64,000 nucleotides of DNA from Entomobacter blattae (lineage in GTDB: Bacteria; Pseudomonadota; Alphaproteobacteria; Acetobacterales; Acetobacteraceae): assembly GCF_014672835.1 (NCBI RefSeq), contig NZ_CP060244.1:571001-635000 (forward strand). Reading direction: 5' to 3'. The first letter of the stretch is position 1, and each line of letters starts with the position of its first letter. A program made the translations under genes and the position numbers. Shown here in pieces: positions 18,518-29,071 of the stretch. The notes beneath the pieces were generated by a model, which was not told the origin of the DNA, made no database searches, and saw only the letters and a program-made list of their open reading frames with translations.

Positions 18518-19070
18518 GGAAAATTCCTGACTATAGAAAATCATAGGGGAGCACAAAAAACTCTGCAGAAAATTAAAGGACGAGGCAAGTTTTTTATGTC
18601 AAGACTCTCTGAAACATACGACAAATCCATCACAAAAATATTGATACAGATAGAGAAAAACATTTTTAGAAAAATATTTTATGACATGATACAAATATTT
18701 TTTAATATTGACTGCTTTTACTCTATTTTTAAAGCCATTCATTTTTTAAGAAGCCGCTATAAGCCTATAAAAGAAGGTTCACGCATCTGGCGAAGGGCTG
18801 CTGCTCCTTCCTCAACGGCCTTCCAGGCTGTAACGCTAAGGCCTTCCGAGAGGGAAAAGGTCTGAATCAATGGGAGAATTCAATAAAATAGTGGTGCGCA
18901 TAAAGTTACAAAATATAAGGGTACTCAAAACCAAGAAGAACCAGCAAGAATATGAGAATCCCTGCTGGTCCATAAATACAATCCCTAAACAGCCTAGGTA
19001 AACAGCGTGGAGTAAAACCTATCCCACAAACAACTTCTATGACATTCTTACGTTCGCGCTGTCTGGTTCC
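18518..19070. other. Intergenic stretch with possible gene relic
   Basis: No intact gene is supported. On the minus strand, about 18767-18890 there is a short coding-like segment (TAWKAVEEGAAALRQMREP) closed by stops on both sides, possibly a relic of a larger gene. A 90-codon plus frame over the same stretch (18596-18865) looks like its shadow plus A/T-rich filler. Confidence 0.35.
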
Positions 19071-19892
19071 TTAAAAACGATATCCGATACCCACACCCAG
19101 CAATGTAGGGTCTAGCGAAGTATGCGCCTTTACACCTGGGTAATTGGGGTTACCATTAAAATCATTTACGTGGGCTGTTACATTCAAGAAGACCTGCTTT
19201 ACATCCACATTCAAAAACCAGTCTCCAACAATTTGGTAATCAAAACCAAGCTGAATGGCAGGCCCTACAGTGGTATCTAAGCCTAGCTTTCTTATCGGAT
19301 TAGCCCCATCTTTACCCCCGGGGGAAGTGTTATGAAAAAAAGCTAAGGTTCCCCCCACCCCTACATACGGGTTGAAACGCTCATGGGGAAGAAAATGCCA
19401 CTGCATGGTAATAGTGGGTGGCAGTACCCACGCACTCCCCACATCTACAGAACCCAAGGCTGTTCCCACAGCATGGATCTCATGGCGCGTACTGGCAGCA
19501 ATACCTGATATGGCGATATTGTCTGTAAAGAAATAGGTGAGTGTAATTTCCGGCATAACGGCATTGGTCGTACTAATGTGCCCACCAATAGAAGTATTGG
19601 TAGACTTGTTTTGGGGAATGACCCCCAACGCACTTAAGCTCACTATAGCATCATGAGCTCCTAAGCCTTTCTTGGTATCGGAACAGGTTTCAAAAATCCC
19701 GCAATCCTCATCAAAATGGGTTTGCTTGGGCAAAGCAACCCTGGGCTTTTGCTCTTTAACCGAATAATCACTTATTGGTAGCTGTGAATGAACATAAGGA
19801 GAAGGAGAGACTTGAGCCTGGGCAAAGCAAACAGGCAAGAAAAAATAAGCCACCCCGAAAAAAAGAGAAGATGAAAAAAAATTGTGTTTCAT
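19071..19892 (-). CDS. OmpW-family outer membrane protein
   Basis: A 273-residue protein with a signal peptide (about 1-25, LFFGVAYFFLPVCFAQAQ). The mature part has the OmpW beta-barrel pattern: PEITLTYFFTDNIAISGIA, LPPTITMQWHF, NPYVGVGGTLAFF, and a C-terminal GVGIGYRF ending in Phe. OmpW proteins are small eight-stranded barrels for hydrophobic molecules. About 80 residues between signal and barrel look extended. The start at 19892 gives the signal peptide; the frame runs on to 19958 without it. Divergent from the FNR-like gene. Confidence 0.88.
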   Translation of the reverse strand: MKHNFFSSSLFFGVAYFFLPVCFAQAQVSPSPYVHSQLPISDYSVKEQKPRVALPKQTHFDEDCGIFETCSDTKKGLGAHDAIVSLSALGVIPQNKSTNTSIGGHISTTNAVMPEITLTYFFTDNIAISGIAASTRHEIHAVGTALGSVDVGSAWVLPPTITMQWHFLPHERFNPYVGVGGTLAFFHNTSPGGKDGANPIRKLGLDTTVGPAIQLGFDYQIVGDWFLNVDVKQVFLNVTAHVNDFNGNPNYPGVKAHTSLDPTLLGVGIGYRF

Positions 19893-20232
19893 AATAAATT
19901 CACTAATTAAATTTTGCAGTAGACCAATATTACCCCTCCAATTTGCTATAGAAAACACTCTTCAAATAAACGCTTAACAAAAAATTTTTATTGTGGTACT
20001 TTAAATAAAGTATTTATTATATATATTTTAGCATGTGTTGAGGAGTGCCTGTAAAATAATTATTGATTACCCTAATATTTTTACTGAAATAGCAAAAAAT
20101 ATTACTTATTTTAAGCGTTCCTAAACAATAGAGACATAATGAGCTCTTAAAAAAAAGAAGCTTTATTTTTGTTTTTCCTATCATATGGTTTGCCTACAGA
20201 ATATAGCAGAGCAGAAAGGTTAAAGTAATTTC
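19893..20232. promoter_or_regulatory. Divergent promoter region of ompW-like and fnr-like genes
   Basis: 340 strongly A/T-rich bases between divergent genes. Several TATA-like hexamers are present, but no FNR box (TTGAT-N4-ATCAA) of good quality is seen; TTGATTACCCTAAT near 20065 has only the left half. Confidence 0.4.
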
Positions 20233-21045
20233 ATGACTGGAAAAAGCAGCACAATGGAGAGACCCAAACCTCTATCCGGGTCCCCAGAAGATTCTCGCAA
20301 GAAAGTCGGTTCCCTATTAAAAAAAGACAGTTCTGGAGCCCGCTCGGGTAGTTTCCCCATAAAAATCGACTGTCAGGTATGCATCGACAAGCCGCATAGC
20401 TTTTGCCATGTGCTGCAGGAAAAAGAAGAAATACTCAAGCTTAACACCATTACAAACACCATGAATGTTTCTCCTGGGAAAATCCTTATGGAAGAAGGAG
20501 AAGAGGCTTTAAACTATTTTAGTGTTTCCAGCGGAACTGTGAAGCTTTTTAAACTTATGCCCGATGGTCGGCGCCACATTATAGGGTTTGCTGGCGCAGG
20601 CCACTTCCTTGGCCTTACCAACGATGGAAAATATAGCTACAGTGCTGAAGTGCTTGAAGAAACACGCCTTTGCCGTTTCTCCCATAGTAAGCTCGAACAG
20701 CTTTTTGACCTTTATCCCTCCCTGCGCAAAGAAATTTTGAAAGAGGCTATTAACTTACTAGCCTTCTCCCAAGACCAAATGCTACTTCTTGGGCGAAAAA
20801 CGTCTCAGGAAAAGGTTGCCAGTTTTTTAGTGGTTTGCCGGGGTAAAGATATCGTAGAAAATACTGTGATTTCCTTACCGATGACACGATTGGATATAGC
20901 AGACTATCTAGGCTTAACGATGGAAACAGTCAGTCGTACTTTTGGGTGGCTTAAGAAACAGAAAATGATTTCCTTTCTCGATAGCCATCATGTCAAAATT
21001 GAAAATCCCACTGCGTTATATGATCTCGCTATGGGCAATGGGTAA
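20233..21045 (+). CDS. FNR/FnrN-type Crp-family oxygen-sensing regulator
   Basis: A 270-residue Crp/FNR protein. A 40-residue polar N-terminus is followed by Cys47-x2-Cys50-x7-Cys58; a fourth cysteine, Cys147 (RLCRF), is in the place of the central FNR ligand. These four could hold an oxygen-labile 4Fe-4S cluster. The cyclic-nucleotide-binding-like beta roll covers about 75-180 and the recognition helix contains ETVSRT, the FNR-type DNA contact residues. It probably controls microaerobic respiration. Confidence 0.88.
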   Translation: MTGKSSTMERPKPLSGSPEDSRKKVGSLLKKDSSGARSGSFPIKIDCQVCIDKPHSFCHVLQEKEEILKLNTITNTMNVSPGKILMEEGEEALNYFSVSSGTVKLFKLMPDGRRHIIGFAGAGHFLGLTNDGKYSYSAEVLEETRLCRFSHSKLEQLFDLYPSLRKEILKEAINLLAFSQDQMLLLGRKTSQEKVASFLVVCRGKDIVENTVISLPMTRLDIADYLGLTMETVSRTFGWLKKQKMISFLDSHHVKIENPTALYDLAMGNG

Positions 21046-21080
21046 AAGCTTTTTCTTAATTTTATAAGAAGAAAGCCCCT

Positions 21081-22931
21081 TTACGAAGCTGGCAACAAAA
21101 TAACAAAGCGCGCCCCAACTGTTGTGCCTGTTTTATGATCTATAACATTTTCTGCATAAATTTCGCCTTTAAGGGCTGTAATGATCTGTTTGCTAATAGA
21201 CAACCCCAGCCCAGAATGGTGACCAAACCCTTCTTCCTGAGGGCGCTCTGTATAAAAACGATCGAAAATGCTGGTTAATTTATTTTCAGGAATGCCGGGT
21301 CCTTCATCTGTTACGGTAATTTCAACCTTTTTATTCAACCGTTTAAGCTCAATAATAATTTTTCCCTCTGGAGGGGAGAAGGACATAGCATTCCCTATTA
21401 AGTTCCGCAAAACCTGAACTAACCGCCCTTCAATCCCCATCACCACAAAGTCTTCTTTTTGACTATTCTCAGGGATTTTCACAAGAAGGTGGGGGGCTGT
21501 TTCTGTACGGGTTGTCAACTGCATTTCTGAAAGGGTCTGAACAATAGGGAGGATATTAACAGGCATAATATCCGCACGGGACATCTCTGCATCCACCCTA
21601 CTTGCATGAGAGATGTCTGTGATCAACCTGTCCATTCGTTTTACATCCTCCCTGACAATTTCCAATAAACGGGCCTGACGAGAAGAGTCTTTTATTTCGG
21701 GAAGGGTTTCTATTGCCGAACGAATAGAGGAAAGAGGGTTTTTTAATTCATGACTAACATCTGCAGCAAAACGTTCAATCGCGTCAATCCTGGCCCATAA
21801 AGCTGTTGCGCTTTCCTGAAGGGTTCTGGCCATTTCTCCGATTTCGTCACTACGAACAAGAATAGTTTGGGGGACAGTAACCGCCCGACCCATATGCTCA
21901 CGCATATCATGGGCTACGCGTGCCAGACGAAGAATGGGGCGCGCAATCGTGCGAGAAAGATACCATGAAAGAAATATTGTAATGGTTAACGCCAATAAAA
22001 ACAGAACCAATATAGAACTTCTCACAGCAAATAAGGACATATCCACTTCTTGCGCTGCTCTGGTCAGCTGGATAATCCCTACAGTCTTGCCATTATGGCG
22101 TACAGGTTCTGCCACTGTAATAAGCAAATGGTGATGAACACTTCTTCTAATATAAGGGGGAGTCTCTCGGCTATCGGTTACAGGATACGCTATAAAGGAA
22201 GGCTGCTTGTTGGGGTTATTTCCTGCTTCCGTTGGAATATTAAGCTGATTATGCCTGTTAAAAAAAAGAAGATGGATCAGATGATCTGAAATACTTTCTA
22301 CAATGGTATTAAACAAGCTCGGCTCGACCTTAATATCCTCTTCATTCGAATCATCAACTTTCTCGAGAAGGGTTTCAGCCTGCCCACCCTCCATGGGGAA
22401 AACATCCTGCAAATTTGGGGGGGGCGAGATCAGGGGCGTTTTATTTTGGACTTTTGTCTTTTTTGAATATTTTTTTTTCTGTTCCCGGTTATCGACGATC
22501 AACTGCCCATTGGGGGCATAGAGCCTGGCATGAATATTGGGGCTTGGATTGGCCAAGCTCATTAAAAGGGGCTCTGCCAGATGGGAGAGAAGAACCGTTT
22601 CGGGGGTATGAGGTTTTTGGAGATGAAACTCCTGAAAAGCAGGGTAGTTATGAAAAGGAGACGTTTCAACCTCCTTATTACTCGATGTTGGTAGTATACC
22701 GGTTGCACTTTGGCTTAGGGCCCCCGCATATATTCTAGCCTGCTCCCTTAAAGCTGTAACTTCTGCGGTAATCAGGCTGCTTTGAAATTGGTTAAGATAA
22801 AGCAGGGTAACAACTAAAACAGCAAGAGGGATAATATTAACAAGCAGAATACGCCGAAGAAGAGGAGAAAAAACCTTAATTCTACGACGCTTCAAAACCC
22901 GTCTGGCTTTTTTATGTGAAAACAAAAACAA
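21081..22931 (-). CDS. chvG: ChvG-type sensor histidine kinase
   Basis: A 616-residue kinase. A basic N-terminus precedes TM1 (about 28-46); a large periplasmic sensor region (47-303) is followed by TM2 (about 305-325), HAMP (about 326-380), the phospho-acceptor His394 in FAADVSHELKNPL, and an ATPase domain with N, G1 (DEGPGIPENKL) and G2 (GHHSGLGLSI) boxes. The N-terminal pattern SPLLRRILLVN matches ChvG/ExoS, the envelope- and acid-sensing kinase of alphaproteobacteria. It follows chvI by 45 bases. Confidence 0.88.
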   Translation of the reverse strand: MFLFSHKKARRVLKRRRIKVFSPLLRRILLVNIIPLAVLVVTLLYLNQFQSSLITAEVTALREQARIYAGALSQSATGILPTSSNKEVETSPFHNYPAFQEFHLQKPHTPETVLLSHLAEPLLMSLANPSPNIHARLYAPNGQLIVDNREQKKKYSKKTKVQNKTPLISPPPNLQDVFPMEGGQAETLLEKVDDSNEEDIKVEPSLFNTIVESISDHLIHLLFFNRHNQLNIPTEAGNNPNKQPSFIAYPVTDSRETPPYIRRSVHHHLLITVAEPVRHNGKTVGIIQLTRAAQEVDMSLFAVRSSILVLFLLALTITIFLSWYLSRTIARPILRLARVAHDMREHMGRAVTVPQTILVRSDEIGEMARTLQESATALWARIDAIERFAADVSHELKNPLSSIRSAIETLPEIKDSSRQARLLEIVREDVKRMDRLITDISHASRVDAEMSRADIMPVNILPIVQTLSEMQLTTRTETAPHLLVKIPENSQKEDFVVMGIEGRLVQVLRNLIGNAMSFSPPEGKIIIELKRLNKKVEITVTDEGPGIPENKLTSIFDRFYTERPQEEGFGHHSGLGLSISKQIITALKGEIYAENVIDHKTGTTVGARFVILLPAS

Positions 22932-22976
22932 GGCTAGGCCTCCAAGCTTAGAAAATGCTTGAGAGTCTTTTTTATA

Positions 22977-23687
22977 CTATTCTTCTTTATATCGATACCC
23001 AATGCCATAAAGTGTTTCTATCTGGTTAAAGTCATCATCAACCTGTTTAAATTTTTTTCTTACCCTTTTGATATGACTATCAATGGTTCGATCATCCACA
23101 TAGATGTTTTCCCCATAAGCCGCATCAATCAGCTGGTCCCTTGATTTAACAAGGCCAGGCCGTGAAGCCAGAGCCTTAACCAGAAGAAATTCAGTCACTG
23201 TTAACTGAATATCCTGGCCTTTCCACAGGCATTGATGGCGCGTCTCATCAAGGGAAAGGTTACCCCTTACCATTACGCCTGGGGTGCTTTCCCCGTTAGC
23301 TTCTGCCTTACTCAATTCATTACGCCGCAAAAGGGATTTAATCCGTTCCAAAAGCAGGCGGGGAGAAAAAGGCTTTGTAATATAGTCATCTGCCCCCAGG
23401 CGCAAACCCATGAGCTGGTCTATTTCCTCATCCTTGGAAGAAAGGAATATCACCGGCAGCTGGGAACGCGTTCTTAGGCGCTGCAATAATTCTATGCCAT
23501 CCATCCTTGGCATTTTTATGTCCAAAACCGCTAAATCAACAGGGTGCGCCGAAATATCTTTAAGGGCATTTTCCCCATCGGTATGGGTTCTGACGATAAA
23601 CCCTTCGGCTTCCAGCATCATCGTGACAGAGGTAAGAATATTACGATCATCATCAACCAAAGCAATGGTTGGTTTTTTTTGCTCCAT
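22977..23687 (-). CDS. chvI: ChvI-type OmpR-family response regulator
   Basis: A 236-residue regulator with receiver aspartate Asp56 ([11 protein letters not shown]), the acidic pair in LVDDD, a switch lysine in TKPFSP, and a C-terminal winged helix ([16 protein letters not shown]). The start at 23687 has AAGGGTG upstream and gives the family N-terminus [13 protein letters not shown]; the frame extends to 23825 without support. With ChvG it would regulate envelope, acid and host-contact genes. Confidence 0.9.
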   Translation of the reverse strand: MEQKKPTIALVDDDRNILTSVTMMLEAEGFIVRTHTDGENALKDISAHPVDLAVLDIKMPRMDGIELLQRLRTRSQLPVIFLSSKDEEIDQLMGLRLGADDYITKPFSPRLLLERIKSLLRRNELSKAEANGESTPGVMVRGNLSLDETRHQCLWKGQDIQLTVTEFLLVKALASRPGLVKSRDQLIDAAYGENIYVDDRTIDSHIKRVRKKFKQVDDDFNQIETLYGIGYRYKEE

Positions 23688-23956
23688 TGGGCACCCTTTA
23701 ACAAAAACAGACCATTCATGTGAGTAAAGCCGTTGAAAAGATACCTTAAAGCAGGTATTTTTGCCAGAAACAATTCCCTTATACTCACTACCCCTTAAGC
23801 AGCTCATCCGGTAGCAGGGTTGCATCTGTTTCAGGCTGTAATTATATTATAGTGTTAATCTGGTCTTATGAGTATAAAATTTTATTTCTTTGCGTTCTTC
23901 AAAAGAAGACCACGGCTTAACCATATCAGTAAACATTTTTTTATTTAAAGAAGAAG

Positions 23957-24586
23957 ATGACAGAAAACAATCATGAACCTTCTTTTTCCTCTTCAGAGGA
24001 AGAAAATAGCGCCAGTGCCTCTTTGGGCAAAACCCATGAAGGAAACGAAGGAGAGGAAAAGAAAGAGGACTCCCTTCAAAGCGACCTCTCTCCCCAAGAG
24101 CGAATTAAAGCTCTTGAAGATGAATTAGCAGAAATGCAAGATAAATGGATGCGTTCAGAAGCGGAAAACCAAAATATTCGTGCCCGTAATAAAAGGGAGC
24201 TGGAAGATACACGCCTTTACGCTGTTCAAAAATTTGCACGTGACATCGTTGAGGCAGCTGAAAATTTAAGGCGTGGCGTAGCAAGCCTCCCCACCAAGCA
24301 AGAAGGCGAGAACGACATCATTACCAAAATGCGTGAAGGGTTTGAAACAACAGAACGATCTTTTTTATCGATACTTGATCGTAACGGTATTGTTGGCACT
24401 GACCCAACTGGAGCCATGTTTGATGCCAACCTTCATCAAGCCATGGCTGAACAACCTGACGAAAACCACCCTACAGGCACCATCCTTCAAGCCTGGACCC
24501 TCACTTGGACTCTGCATGGCAGGCTTTTAAAACCCGCCATGGTCGTCGTCGCTAAAAACGAGAAGGTTCCTGCTTCAGAAAATTAA
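23957..24586 (+). CDS. grpE: GrpE nucleotide exchange factor
   Basis: A 209-residue protein with an acidic disordered N-terminus (about 1-50), a long coiled-coil helix (50-120, ALEDELAEMQDKWMRSEAENQN) and the GrpE beta domain with FDANLHQAM and GRLLKPAMVVVAK. It releases ADP from DnaK. Divergent from chvI; dnaK follows after 387 bases. Confidence 0.96.
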   Translation: MTENNHEPSFSSSEEENSASASLGKTHEGNEGEEKKEDSLQSDLSPQERIKALEDELAEMQDKWMRSEAENQNIRARNKRELEDTRLYAVQKFARDIVEAAENLRRGVASLPTKQEGENDIITKMREGFETTERSFLSILDRNGIVGTDPTGAMFDANLHQAMAEQPDENHPTGTILQAWTLTWTLHGRLLKPAMVVVAKNEKVPASEN

Positions 24587-24593
24587 GAAATTT

Positions 24594-24761
24594 ATGGCTA
24601 ATTTTATAGCTCGTGTAAGGGCTACGGCCCTTTTCATCCCCAAAGCCTGCCGTTATAAAAACCAAGAGCAAACTTTTTACCCTTTTAAAAGTTTTGTTTT
24701 TCTTACCTTAAATGAAGAATTGAAAGAGCAAATTTATACGCTAAAGTCAGATTTTCCTTAA
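24594..24761 (+). CDS. Possible 55-residue small protein between grpE and dnaK
   Basis: An ORF of 55 codons starts 8 bases after the grpE stop. It is basic and aromatic (ARVRATALFIPKACRYK; KSFVFLTLNEELKEQ) with no signal peptide or known family. Only a weak AAGAAA precedes the ATG, so it may be chance. Confidence 0.25.
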   Translation: MANFIARVRATALFIPKACRYKNQEQTFYPFKSFVFLTLNEELKEQIYTLKSDFP

Positions 24762-24973
24762 AAGCTCAAGGGCCATAACCCTTAAAAATAAGGGAGTTCT
24801 TCTTTTCTAGGCTCTTGTAACAGTTTATAAAACTGAATATCTTAATATAAAAATAGGAAAGAGAAACAATATGCTATCATAGGTATTAAGTCTTTCTTTA
24901 AATATTTAACAGATTATTGAGGGTTCTGTTCCTGTGCTACGGGCGGTTCAGAATTGCTACAAAGGAGATTTTT
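24762..24973. promoter_or_regulatory. Probable dnaK promoter and leader
   Basis: Two weak hairpins (CCCTTA/TAAGGG near 24779-24795; CAGTTT-ATA-AAACTG near 24830-24844) and A/T-rich sequence precede a strong AAAGGAG ribosome binding site at 24961-24967. A heat-shock sigma-32 promoter is expected but no convincing CTTG/CCCCAT pair is visible. Confidence 0.35.
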
Positions 24974-26881
24974 ATGAGTAAAGTGATCGGTATTGACCTT
25001 GGAACAACCAATTCCTGTGTTGCTATCCATGAAGGGAATGAAAACAAGGTTATTGAGAACAGTGAGGGGGCAAGAACCACGCCTTCCATGGTGGCCTTCA
25101 CGGAAAATGGTGAAATGCTGGTAGGCCAGGCCGCAAAGCGCCAGGCTGTGACCAACCCTTCCAATACTCTCTATGCGGTTAAGCGCCTTATTGGCCGCCG
25201 GTTTGATGATCCCGCAGTAGAAAAAGATAAAAATCTGGTTCCCTACTCTATTGTTAAGGGTGATAATGGAGATGCCTGGGTTGAAGCCAGGGATAAGAAA
25301 TATGCTCCTTCACAAATAGCTGCTTTTGTGCTGGGTAAGATGAAAGAAACAGCGGAAGCCTATCTTGGTGAACCCGTTACCCAAGCCGTTATTACCGTGC
25401 CAGCCTATTTTAATGATGCCCAACGCCAAGCCACCAAGGATGCTGGTAAAATTGCAGGGCTTGAGGTTCTTCGTATTATTAACGAACCCACCGCAGCAGC
25501 CTTGGCTTATGGGATGGAAAAGAAAAACGGCGGCACCATTGCGGTTTATGACTTAGGTGGTGGGACTTTTGATATCTCCGTTCTGGAAATTTCTGACGGT
25601 GTAATTGAAGTTAAATCCACCAATGGAGACACCTTCCTTGGCGGTGAAGATTTTGATGCCCGGATTATTTCCTACCTTGCAGATGAGTTCAAGAAAGATC
25701 AGGGAATTGATCTCAGAGGGGATAAGCTCGCCCTTCAGCGCTTAAAAGAAGCGGCTGAAAAGGCCAAGATTGAGCTTTCTTCTTCTAAAGAAACAGAAAT
25801 CAACCTTCCCTTCATTACCGCCGATGCTTCAGGGCCCAAACACCTTGTTGTCAAACTCACCCGTGCCAAGCTTGAAAGCCTGGTGGATGACCTTATCCGC
25901 CGCACCCTTGACCCTTGTAAGGCCGCTCTTAAAGATGCTGCCATTTCTTCCAGTGAGATTGATGAAGTTATTCTCGTCGGCGGTATGACCCGCATGCCGA
26001 AGGTGATTGAGGTTGTTAAAGAGTTTTTCGGAAAAGAGCCTGCCCGCAATGTGAACCCTGATGAAGTGGTAGCCATTGGGGCTGCTGTTCAAGGGGCGGT
26101 TCTTAAGGGCGATGTTAAAGATGTTCTTTTGTTGGATGTTACCCCCCTTTCCTTGGGGATCGAAACCCTTGGTGGAGTTTTCACCCGCCTGATCGACCGC
26201 AATACCACCATTCCCACCAAGAAAAGCCAGGTTTTCTCCACCGCTGAAGATAACCAGAGCGCCGTAACCATTAAAGTTTACCAAGGTGAGCGAGAAATGG
26301 CAGCAGACAACAAGCTGCTCGGAAATTTCGACCTTACCGGCATTGCTCCGGCCCCACGAGGTATCCCCCAAATTGAAGTAACCTTCGATATTGACGCGAA
26401 CGGCATTGTTTCGGTTTCAGCAAAGGATAAATCCACCGGCAAAGAACAGCAAATTCGTATTCAGGCCTCTGGGGGCCTCTCTGAAAACGACATTGAACGC
26501 ATGGTGAAAGAAGCCGAAGCTAACGCTACTGCTGATAAGGCGAAAAGAGACATGGTAGAAGCCCGTAACCATGCCGATGCCCTTGTTCATCAAGTTGAAA
26601 AAACCCTTTCAGAAAATGGGGATAAAATCCCTGAAGGAGATAAATCCGAGGCGCAATCCGCTATTTCAGCCGTACGCTCCGCCATGGAAGGTACAGATGC
26701 TGAAGGATTAAAATCTGCAACTGAAAAGCTTTCCCAAACAGCCATGAAAATTGGCGAGGCCCTTCACAAAGCAGGAGCGACCGATCCAGGTGCACCCCCT
26801 GATGCGCAGGCCTCCAAACCCAAGGATGATAATGTTGTCGATGCTGACTTTGAAGATGTTGACAACAAAAAATCTGAATAA
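24974..26881 (+). CDS. dnaK: DnaK, Hsp70 chaperone
   Basis: A 635-residue Hsp70. It has the N-terminal [14 protein letters not shown] phosphate loop, [17 protein letters not shown], the ATPase motif [13 protein letters not shown], the interdomain linker [16 protein letters not shown], and a substrate domain with an acidic EDVDNKK end. The start at 24974 has AAAGGAG seven bases upstream; the frame extends to 24917 without support. Works with DnaJ and GrpE encoded next to it. Confidence 0.98.
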   Translation: MSKVIGIDLGTTNSCVAIHEGNENKVIENSEGARTTPSMVAFTENGEMLVGQAAKRQAVTNPSNTLYAVKRLIGRRFDDPAVEKDKNLVPYSIVKGDNGDAWVEARDKKYAPSQIAAFVLGKMKETAEAYLGEPVTQAVITVPAYFNDAQRQATKDAGKIAGLEVLRIINEPTAAALAYGMEKKNGGTIAVYDLGGGTFDISVLEISDGVIEVKSTNGDTFLGGEDFDARIISYLADEFKKDQGIDLRGDKLALQRLKEAAEKAKIELSSSKETEINLPFITADASGPKHLVVKLTRAKLESLVDDLIRRTLDPCKAALKDAAISSSEIDEVILVGGMTRMPKVIEVVKEFFGKEPARNVNPDEVVAIGAAVQGAVLKGDVKDVLLLDVTPLSLGIETLGGVFTRLIDRNTTIPTKKSQVFSTAEDNQSAVTIKVYQGEREMAADNKLLGNFDLTGIAPAPRGIPQIEVTFDIDANGIVSVSAKDKSTGKEQQIRIQASGGLSENDIERMVKEAEANATADKAKRDMVEARNHADALVHQVEKTLSENGDKIPEGDKSEAQSAISAVRSAMEGTDAEGLKSATEKLSQTAMKIGEALHKAGATDPGAPPDAQASKPKDDNVVDADFEDVDNKKSE

Positions 26882-26947
26882 GGGCCAATAAGGGTTTTTA
26901 AAGTTCTCACACGAGAACGAAAACACCCTTTCGGTATTTGCATAGTT

Positions 26948-26981
26948 GCCCGCTCTTCTATTGAAGGCGGGCTTCTTTTCT
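26948..26981 (+). terminator. Terminator between dnaK and dnaJ
   Basis: GCCCGC (26948-26953) and GCGGGC (26967-26972) form a strong stem followed by TTCTTTTCT. It lies 66 bases after the dnaK stop, so dnaJ expression is likely reduced or separately driven. Confidence 0.7.
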
Positions 26982-27034
26982 GTTAAAGCCCAAACAAGTT
27001 TTTTGTGAAGGTCTATCACATATAGAGGAAACCA

Positions 27035-28156
27035 ATGGCCAAGCTCGATTATTATGAGGTACTCTCAGTATCACGTAATGCTTCTGGAGATGAAATAAAG
27101 AAGGCCTATAGAAAACTGGCCATGAAATTCCACCCCGACCGTAATGCTGGGGATAGTGAAGCAGAACTGAAATTCAAGGAAATTAACGAGGCGTATGATG
27201 TCCTAAAAGACGAGCAAAAACGGGCAGCCTACGATCGTTTTGGTCATGCGGCATTTGAAGGAGGTGGCCCTTCGGCAGGTTTCGATTTTGGTGGCGGCCT
27301 AGGAGATATCTTCGAACAAATGTTTGGGGATATGATGGGGGGACGCCGTGGGGGGCGCCGACGCTCCGGGGCAGATATTCAAACCCAGGTTGTTATATCC
27401 CTTGTAGAAGCTTTTTCTGGTGTCAACAAAACCATTCAAGTGTCTTCTCGGGTCAATTGTGAAGCTTGTGGTGGAACGGGCTCAGAAGATAAAGATAAAG
27501 GGGTAGAAACCTGCCCAACCTGCCATGGAGCAGGAAAAGTTCGGGCTCAGCAGGGGTTTTTCTTAGTCGAACGCCCATGCCCAACCTGCCATGGAACAGG
27601 CCATATTGTTACCCACCCTTGCAAGGTCTGTCATGGCACAGGCACCAGAGAAAAACAGCGCCATCTGGAAGTCCAAATCCCGGCAGGTATTGAAGATGGT
27701 ACCCGTATTCGTCTCTCAGGGGAAGGAGAAGCCGGTGGCCAAGGTGTGCCTGCTGGCGACCTTTACGTGCATGTCAATATCGAGCTTCACGATATTTTCC
27801 AGCGTGAAGGAGCGAATATTTATTGTAGCGTTCCCCTTCGGATGACCCAGGCAGCTCTTGGAGCAGAAATTGAAGTTCCTGTTATTGATGGCAGTCGCAC
27901 CAAGGTTAAAATTCCCGCTGGTACGCAAAGCGGCACCCAGTTCCGCTTGAAGGGAAAAGGGTTTTCAGTTTTACGTTCGACCTCCCGTGGAGAAATGTAT
28001 ATTCAGGTTATGGTAGAAACACCCCAGCATCTATCCAAACGCCAAAAGGAATTACTTGAAGAATTTGAAAATGAGGAAACTGATTTAAAAAAATCAAACC
28101 CTCAAGCCAGCGGTTTTTTTGCAAAAGTAAAAGATTTTTTTGAAGGGAAAAACTGA
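27035..28156 (+). CDS. dnaJ: DnaJ, Hsp40 co-chaperone
   Basis: A 373-residue type I DnaJ. The J domain (1-70) holds HPD in KFHPDRN; a Gly/Phe-rich stretch covers about 75-115; four CxxCxGxG-type zinc repeats cover about 140-205 ([32 protein letters not shown]); the C-terminal beta domains follow. AGAGGAA precedes the ATG. It stimulates DnaK ATPase and delivers unfolded clients. Confidence 0.98.
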   Translation: MAKLDYYEVLSVSRNASGDEIKKAYRKLAMKFHPDRNAGDSEAELKFKEINEAYDVLKDEQKRAAYDRFGHAAFEGGGPSAGFDFGGGLGDIFEQMFGDMMGGRRGGRRRSGADIQTQVVISLVEAFSGVNKTIQVSSRVNCEACGGTGSEDKDKGVETCPTCHGAGKVRAQQGFFLVERPCPTCHGTGHIVTHPCKVCHGTGTREKQRHLEVQIPAGIEDGTRIRLSGEGEAGGQGVPAGDLYVHVNIELHDIFQREGANIYCSVPLRMTQAALGAEIEVPVIDGSRTKVKIPAGTQSGTQFRLKGKGFSVLRSTSRGEMYIQVMVETPQHLSKRQKELLEEFENEETDLKKSNPQASGFFAKVKDFFEGKN

Positions 28157-28282
28157 TTCTCCCTTCAATCTTGTAAGATTATAAGGAAGCTTGCTTTTCT
28201 TGCTTGTAAAACTTGCCAGGCAAAGTACGGTATTTATCTGATTACGTAAGTTATTATGTAAGTTTTGATCTCAGGAAAAGAT

Positions 28283-29056
28283 ATGGCCACAAAAATTGGT
28301 ATTGCAGGCATTACTGGGCGCGTTGGCACCCTGCTTGTTCATGAAGTTCTGGCGACAACAGAGGCTGTTTTAGTTGGCGGTTACAGCAGGAATAAAGAGG
28401 GGAAAAATATCCCAACGCCTCTCTTTCAAACCCTTGCTGAGCTGGCTGCTGTATGCGATGTGGTTATCGATTTTACCCATGCTTCTACCATAAACCAACA
28501 TGCAAAGGCCCTCGTTCAAACCCAATGTGCCTGGATATTAGGCACGACCGGTATCTCCCCCGCTGATCAAAAAGAAATCGTTAAAGCCTCTCACAAAATA
28601 GCCATTGTGCAAGCCTCGAATTTTTCTGCGGGCGTTGTTTTAGCCACTCGTATCGCTGCCCAACTGGCTAAAGCCCTTCCTGCATCCTCTTACGATATCG
28701 AAATTGTAGAATCTCACCATAGACAAAAAGTCGATGCCCCATCAGGTACGGCTCTCTCTATGGGAAAAGCCATTGCTGAAGCCCGCGGCATTGAGCTGGA
28801 TTCCATGCGTGAAAGTGGACGAGACGGCATTACAGGGCCCCGTAAAACGGGGGCTATTGGTTTTTCTTCTCTTCGTGCTGGGCAAATTATCGGTGAGCAC
28901 GAAGTTTCATTTACCTCAGCAGACGAACAAATTATTCTTACCCATAAGGCTTTTAACCGTAGCCTTTTTGCTAAAGGCGCTGTCCAAGCCGCTTTATGGA
29001 GTAAAAGCCACCGACCTGGCCTTTATTCTATGGAGAATGTGCTAGAGTTGGAATAA
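28283..29056 (+). CDS. dapB: DapB, 4-hydroxy-tetrahydrodipicolinate reductase
   Basis: A 257-residue reductase with the N-terminal NAD(P)-binding GIAGITGRVG, the loop GTTGIS, the catalytic ESHHRQKVDAPSGTA and a C-terminal HKAFNRSLFAKGA. It makes tetrahydrodipicolinate for lysine and peptidoglycan. Start at 28283 follows CAGGAAAAG; the frame also contains an ATG-like start six codons earlier. Grouping after dnaKJ is common in alphaproteobacteria. Confidence 0.95.
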   Translation: MATKIGIAGITGRVGTLLVHEVLATTEAVLVGGYSRNKEGKNIPTPLFQTLAELAAVCDVVIDFTHASTINQHAKALVQTQCAWILGTTGISPADQKEIVKASHKIAIVQASNFSAGVVLATRIAAQLAKALPASSYDIEIVESHHRQKVDAPSGTALSMGKAIAEARGIELDSMRESGRDGITGPRKTGAIGFSSLRAGQIIGEHEVSFTSADEQIILTHKAFNRSLFAKGAVQAALWSKSHRPGLYSMENVLELE

Positions 29057-29071
29057 AGGCATCACCTCTGC

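Noticed and set aside
18596-18890. Possible genes on both strands of the 18.6-18.9 kb gap
   Set aside because: Each frame is short and bounded by stops. The minus segment (TAWKAVEEG...) is coding-like but too short to identify.
20041-20110. FNR box near the fnr-like gene
   Set aside because: Only one half-site (TTGAT) is good; the second half does not match ATCAA.
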